Assembly: GCA_049642385.1 (NCBI GenBank)
Contig: JBAROU010000147.1
Span: forward strand, 1-24,467
Reading direction: 5' to 3'
Length of the DNA stretch: 24,467 nucleotides
Source of the DNA: JBAROU01 sp049642385
Lineage (GTDB): Bacteria > Chloroflexota > Dehalococcoidia > DSTF01 > RBG-16-68-14
Shown here piece by piece: positions 21,405-24,467 of the stretch. Position 1 is the stretch's first letter. Every line of letters begins with the position of its first letter. Both the position numbers and the translations under genes were made by a program. Below the pieces are notes generated by a model. It was given only the letters and a program-made list of their open reading frames with translations, did no database searches and was not told the origin of the DNA.

Positions 21405-21824
21405 CTAGAACACCTCGTGCTCGCGCGCGGTGAAGCGCGTACTACAGGGCAGCTTGTGGGCGGCGAGGCGCATCGCCTCGCGTGCCGTCTCTTCCTGCAC
21501 GCCGGCGATCTCAAAGATCATCCGTCCGCGCCTGACGACGGCAACCCAGAACTCGGGGTTACCTTTTCCGCTGCCCATGCGGGTCTCGGCCGCTTTTTTG
21601 GTGACAGCCTTGTCGGGGAAGACGCGAATCCACACCTTGCCGCCTCGGCGTACCGAGTGGGTGATGGCGCGGCGGGCGGCCTCGATCTGGCGGGCGGTGA
21701 GCCAGGTGCTGCTGGTGGCCTGCAGCCCGAACTCGCCGAAGGAGACCTGATTACCCGAGGTCGCCTTGCCGCGACGGTGTCCGCGGTGTGGTTTGCGCCA
21801 CTTGACTCGTTTTGGTTGGAGCAT
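21405..21824 (-). CDS. rplP: 50S ribosomal protein L16
   Basis: L16 helps position A-site tRNA. The 139-residue protein starts MLQPKRVKWRKPHRGHRRGKA and contains FGEFGLQATSSTWLTARQIEAARRA, GGKVWIRVFPDKAVTKKAAETRMG and GKGNPEFWVAVVRRGRMIFEI. Length and motifs are standard. ATG 21824 is 29 nt after the rpsC stop, one of the wider gaps here. Confidence 0.98.
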   Translation of the reverse strand: MLQPKRVKWRKPHRGHRRGKATSGNQVSFGEFGLQATSSTWLTARQIEAARRAITHSVRRGGKVWIRVFPDKAVTKKAAETRMGSGKGNPEFWVAVVRRGRMIFEIAGVQEETAREAMRLAAHKLPCSTRFTAREHEVF

Positions 21825-21853
21825 GATTCGTTCTTAGCACGTGCTCGCAGGCG

Positions 21854-22654
21854 TTAGGCCTGCGACGGCTGTTCGGCTCCTCCTTGTTCCGGTGCTGGCG
21901 CCGGTGCTTCTGCAGCAGGCGCAGGCGCTTCGGCGGCAGGCGCAGACGGTGCGGTTGCCGCGGGCGGAGCTGCCGCGGGCGCCTCCTCTTCTTCAGTTGG
22001 TGCGACGACGACCTCAGGCCGATGTCGCTCGGGCATCATCTCGCCCTTGTAGATCCAGACCTTGACGCCGATGCGCCCGAACGTTGTGGCGGCTTCGGCA
22101 CGGCCGAAGTCGATGTCGGCGCGTATGGTGTGTAGGGGCACGCGGCCGTCCATGGAGCTTTCGCGGCGACCCATCTCAGAGCCGCCGAGGCGGCCGGCGA
22201 TGGTGGCCTTGCAGCCCTCAGCGCCGCGGGCCATGGTGCGGCCGACTGTCTGCTTGAGCGCGCGCCGGAAGGCGACCCGGCGCTCGAGCTGGTCGGCGAT
22301 GCTGCGCGCGACGAGGTGTGCGTCGAGCTCTGGCATGCGAATCTCATTGATGTTGAGCCTGATGCGCTTGCCGGTAAGCGACTCGAGGTTGTTACGCAGC
22401 TCGTCGACCTTCTGGCCACCGCGCCCGATGACGATGCCGGGCTTGGCGGTGTGGACGGTGACGGTCACCATGTTGGCATTGCGCTCGATCTCGACGCGAG
22501 AGATACCGGCGTCGCGCAGGTTCTTGGCGATGTACTGGCGGACGATCAGGTCCTCCTGCAGGAGGTGTCGGTAGCCGTGGTCGGCAAACCACTTGCTCTG
22601 CCAGTCGTAAATGATGCCAAGGCGGAAGCCGGTCGGATGAACCTTCTGACCCAT
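21854..22654 (-). CDS. rpsC: 30S ribosomal protein S3 with Ala/Pro-rich tail
   Basis: S3 lines the mRNA entry tunnel. The core begins MGQKVHPTGFRLGI, holds a KH domain with the GxxG loop in GIVIGRGGQKV (74-83), and ends in the S3_C domain with GRLGGSEMGRRES and FGRIGVKVWIYKGE. At 266 residues it has a tail from about 218, an acidic EEEE patch then Ala/Pro/Glu repeats (AAEAPAP occurs twice). ATG 22654 is the conserved start; the open frame upstream reads across rplV and is not real. Confidence 0.96.
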   Translation of the reverse strand: MGQKVHPTGFRLGIIYDWQSKWFADHGYRHLLQEDLIVRQYIAKNLRDAGISRVEIERNANMVTVTVHTAKPGIVIGRGGQKVDELRNNLESLTGKRIRLNINEIRMPELDAHLVARSIADQLERRVAFRRALKQTVGRTMARGAEGCKATIAGRLGGSEMGRRESSMDGRVPLHTIRADIDFGRAEAATTFGRIGVKVWIYKGEMMPERHRPEVVVAPTEEEEAPAAAPPAATAPSAPAAEAPAPAAEAPAPAPEQGGAEQPSQA

Positions 22655-22655
22655 G

Positions 22656-22994
22656 TTATCTCTCCCGTTCGTCCACAATGATGGTGATGTGGCTGGTGCG
22701 CCGCTGGTACGGGTGGACGCGCCCCCGCGCTCCCGGCCGGTAGAAGCGCTGGTTGCGCGCGTCGTCTGCGAAGGCGCGTTTGATGTAGAGGGCGTTCGTG
22801 TCCATGGCATAGTTGTTTTCCGCGTTCGCCGCGGCGGATTTGACGATCTTCGCAACGAGGCGGGCGTGCGGCGATGTCATGAACTTGAGCAGGTTCAGCG
22901 CGTCGTCGATCGAGCGCCCGGGCAGGTGCTCGAGCACCATGCGCGCCTTGCGGGGCCCGAGACCGGCGAAACGATTGCTAGCTGTTACTTCCAT
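22656..22994 (-). CDS. rplV: 50S ribosomal protein L22
   Basis: L22 extends a loop into the peptide exit tunnel. The 112-residue protein contains MEVTASNRFAGLGPRKARMV, ALNLLKFMTSPHARLVAKIV, SAAANAENNY, and the loop/end RRFYRP-like segment followed by GRVHPYQRRTSHITIIVDE. ATG 22994 starts the conserved N-terminus; an upstream in-frame extension overlaps rpsS and is rejected. The stop is 1 nt from the rpsC ATG. Confidence 0.97.
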   Translation of the reverse strand: MEVTASNRFAGLGPRKARMVLEHLPGRSIDDALNLLKFMTSPHARLVAKIVKSAAANAENNYAMDTNALYIKRAFADDARNQRFYRPGARGRVHPYQRRTSHITIIVDERER

Positions 22995-23001
22995 TACTCT
23001 C

Positions 23002-23292
23002 TTAGGTCCTGCGTACCTGCGTCGTCTTTTCTGAGCGGCCGCTGTGGCCGCGGAACTGACGGGTGCTGGCGAACTCGCCCAGCTTGTGGCCAACCATGTT
23101 CTCGGTGATGTAGATCGGTACGTGTCTGCGGCCGTCGTGCACGCCGATGTTGAGGCCCACCATCTCCGGCAGGACCGTGCTGGCGCGCGACCAGGTGCGG
23201 ATCACGGTCCGGTCGCCGGAGCGACGCACGGCCTCTACCTTCTTCAGTAGCTTCGGGTGTACGAACGGGCCTTTTTTCGTCGATCGCGACAT
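23002..23292 (-). CDS. rpsS: 30S ribosomal protein S19
   Basis: S19 is in the 30S head with S13. The 96-residue protein is close to consensus: MSRSTKKGPFVHPKLLKKVE, TWSRASTVLPEMVGLNIGVHDG, HVPIYITENMVGHKLGEFAST and RGHSGRS near the end. ATG 23292 follows the rplB stop by 12 nt. Confidence 0.98.
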   Translation of the reverse strand: MSRSTKKGPFVHPKLLKKVEAVRRSGDRTVIRTWSRASTVLPEMVGLNIGVHDGRRHVPIYITENMVGHKLGEFASTRQFRGHSGRSEKTTQVRRT

Positions 23293-23304
23293 GTCAGTCC
23301 TCGA

Positions 23305-24132
23305 TTACTTGCCTCTGCGACGCACGATGTCTTTGTCCGATAGCTTCTTACGCCGGGTGCGGTAGCCCAGCGCAGGCTTGCCCCAGGGCGTCTTGGGTCC
23401 GGGCAGGCCAACAGGGGCCTTGCCCTCGCCGCCGCCGTGGGGGTGGTCACGCGGGTTCATGGCGGCGCCGCGCGTGGTGGGCCGGCGGCCCTTCCAGCGC
23501 GAGCGCCCCGCCTTGCCCAGCTTGACGAGCGCATTCTCCACGTTGCCCACCTGACCAATGGTGGCGATGCAGGTCGATGGGACGCGGCGCATCTCGCCAG
23601 AGGGGAGACGGAGCAGGCTGGTGGCGCCTTCACGGGCCATGAGCTGGATGGCAGAACCGGCGCTGCGACCGAGCTGGCCACCACGGCCGGGCTTGAGCTC
23701 GACGTTGTGCACCATGGTGCCGGTCGGGATGTTGGCGAGGGGCAGGGCGTTGCCCGCACTCACCTCAGCTTCGGGGCCCGACTGGATCATGTCGCTCACC
23801 TTGAGGCCGACGGGCGCCAGGATGTAGCGCTTTTCACCGTCCACATAGTGGATCAGGGCGATGCGCGCGGTGCGGTTCGGGTCGTACTCGATGGCGGCGA
23901 CTTTGCCCGGCACGCCGAGCTTGTCGCGCTTAAAGTCGATGATGCGCAGATGGCGCTTGGCGCCACCGCCGCGGTGGCGGACGGTGATGCGGCCCTGCGC
24001 GTTGCGCCCGGCCTGCCGTTTCTTCGAGGCGATGAGCCGTCGTTCGGGCTTCTTCTTCGTGATCTCCTCGAAGGTGAAGCCCGTCATGCCGCGACGGCCG
24101 GGAGAGGTGGGTTTGAATTGTTTCGTTGGCAT
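23305..24132 (-). CDS. rplB: 50S ribosomal protein L2
   Basis: L2 is needed for subunit joining and peptidyl transfer. The 275-residue protein has TVRHRGGGAKRHLRIIDFKR, the NIPTGTMVHNVELKPGRGGQ segment, and AMNPRDHPHGGGEGKAPVG, where His230 corresponds to the conserved histidine close to the catalytic centre. The basic C-terminus TRRKKLSDKDIVRRRGK is standard. ATG 24132 lies 15 nt after rplW. Confidence 0.98.
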   Translation of the reverse strand: MPTKQFKPTSPGRRGMTGFTFEEITKKKPERRLIASKKRQAGRNAQGRITVRHRGGGAKRHLRIIDFKRDKLGVPGKVAAIEYDPNRTARIALIHYVDGEKRYILAPVGLKVSDMIQSGPEAEVSAGNALPLANIPTGTMVHNVELKPGRGGQLGRSAGSAIQLMAREGATSLLRLPSGEMRRVPSTCIATIGQVGNVENALVKLGKAGRSRWKGRRPTTRGAAMNPRDHPHGGGEGKAPVGLPGPKTPWGKPALGYRTRRKKLSDKDIVRRRGK

Positions 24133-24147
24133 CGCGATACGTCCCTG

Positions 24148-24444
24148 CTATATGCCCTCGAAGATCTGGATCGATTCCCCTGTTTGGAGCGTCACAATCG
24201 CTTTCTTCCAACTGCGCGTGTAGGATGTCCTGCGCCCCATGCGCCGGCGCTTGCCGCGCACGTTCATCGTGTTCACCTTCGTCACGTGGACGCTGAACCC
24301 GATCTCGACGGCCGCACGGATCTGCTCTTTGTTGGCGCGCCGATCGACCTCGAACGCGTACTTGTGATCGCCCGCGAGGACTGTCGCCTTCTCGGTGATG
24401 ATCGGGCGCAGGATGACATCGTAGGGGTGGATGGCCTTAGCCAC
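24148..24444 (-). CDS. rplW: 50S ribosomal protein L23
   Basis: L23 is at the exit tunnel and docks trigger factor and SRP. The 98-residue protein has the typical start ILRPIITEKATVL, YAFEVDRRANKEQIRAAVE, VTKVNTMNVRGKRRRMGR and ends VTLQTGESIQIFEGI. The start is GTG 24444 (V-A-K-A), directly behind the end of the upstream gene. Confidence 0.96.
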   Translation of the reverse strand: MAKAIHPYDVILRPIITEKATVLAGDHKYAFEVDRRANKEQIRAAVEIGFSVHVTKVNTMNVRGKRRRMGRRTSYTRSWKKAIVTLQTGESIQIFEGI

Positions 24445-24467
24445 TAGTCACCGCTTCCGGTAGCGGC
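24445..24467 (-). other. Window edge: expected 3' end of rplD (L4)
   Basis: By gene order the 24 nt before rplW should hold the end of rplD. Two stops are possible in different frames: TGA at 24448-24450, giving the tail RYRKR, or TAG at 24444-24446, giving a tail ending ATGSGD. The fragment is too short to choose between them or to confirm L4. Confidence 0.35.

Noticed and set aside
22655..22855. N-terminal extension of S3 upstream of MGQKVHP
   Set aside because: It reads through rplV in another frame and lacks S3 similarity; ATG 22654 is the family start.
23437..24447. 336-codon open frame on the plus strand opposite rplB and rplW
   Set aside because: It is antisense to two unmistakable ribosomal genes, and high GC with codon bias gives long open shadows; the translation has no recognisable domain and no good SD.

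Overview
The window is a stretch of high-GC bacterial chromosome. It has two convergent blocks of housekeeping genes that meet at about 8.42-8.49 kb. Three things point, tentatively, to Chloroflexota (Dehalococcoidia- or Thermomicrobia-like lineages): the high GC, a canonical S10-spc-alpha ribosomal gene order continuing into rplQ-truA-rplM-rpsI, and a SAM-I riboswitch driving a mtnA-mtnP-ahcY-metK cluster. No rRNA, tRNA, CRISPR array, insertion sequence or phage gene is visible.

Plus strand, 1-8423. The window opens inside the 3' end of a streptogramin-lyase-like beta-propeller gene of lower GC. A small Rieske ferredoxin follows. A consensus-like promoter (872-900) then leads into a SAM-I riboswitch (927-1035) with an intrinsic terminator (1047-1074). 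Below it lie mtnA, mtnP, a GNAT acetyltransferase, ahcY and metK. Together these make SAM, hydrolyse S-adenosylhomocysteine, and start recycling methylthioadenosine. After a GC-rich hairpin come a short sugar-nucleotide transferase and a bifunctional phosphoglucose/phosphomannose isomerase, ending at a hairpin plus T-tract (8449-8478).

Minus strand, 24467-8494. Read 5'->3' on that strand the order is (rplD end)-rplW-rplB-rpsS-rplV-rpsC-rplP-rpmC-rpsQ-rplN-rplX-rplE-rpsN-rpsH-rplF-rplR-rpsE-rpmD-rplO-secY-adk-map-infA-rpmJ-rpsM-rpsK-rpsD-rpoA-rplQ-truA-rplM-rpsI. Genes are tightly packed. Many share 1-8 bp overlaps (ATGA, GTGA, TAATG), and several Shine-Dalgarno sequences overlap the previous stop codon. 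Two intercistronic hairpins sit between secY and adk, and a 118-bp gap with a possible -10 element lies between adk and map. The largest non-coding stretch in the window is 819-1084, which is filled by the promoter and riboswitch.

I do not see a clearly new system here. The best leads are: a 4-bp GTGA duplication that moves the metK start out of frame with its Shine-Dalgarno/ATG; an in-frame amber codon just upstream of the nucleotidyltransferase; a roughly 100-residue acidic tail on ribosomal protein S17, with shorter low-complexity tails on S3, L15, S5 and RpoA; and an uncharacterised GNAT enzyme embedded in the SAM-cycle operon.
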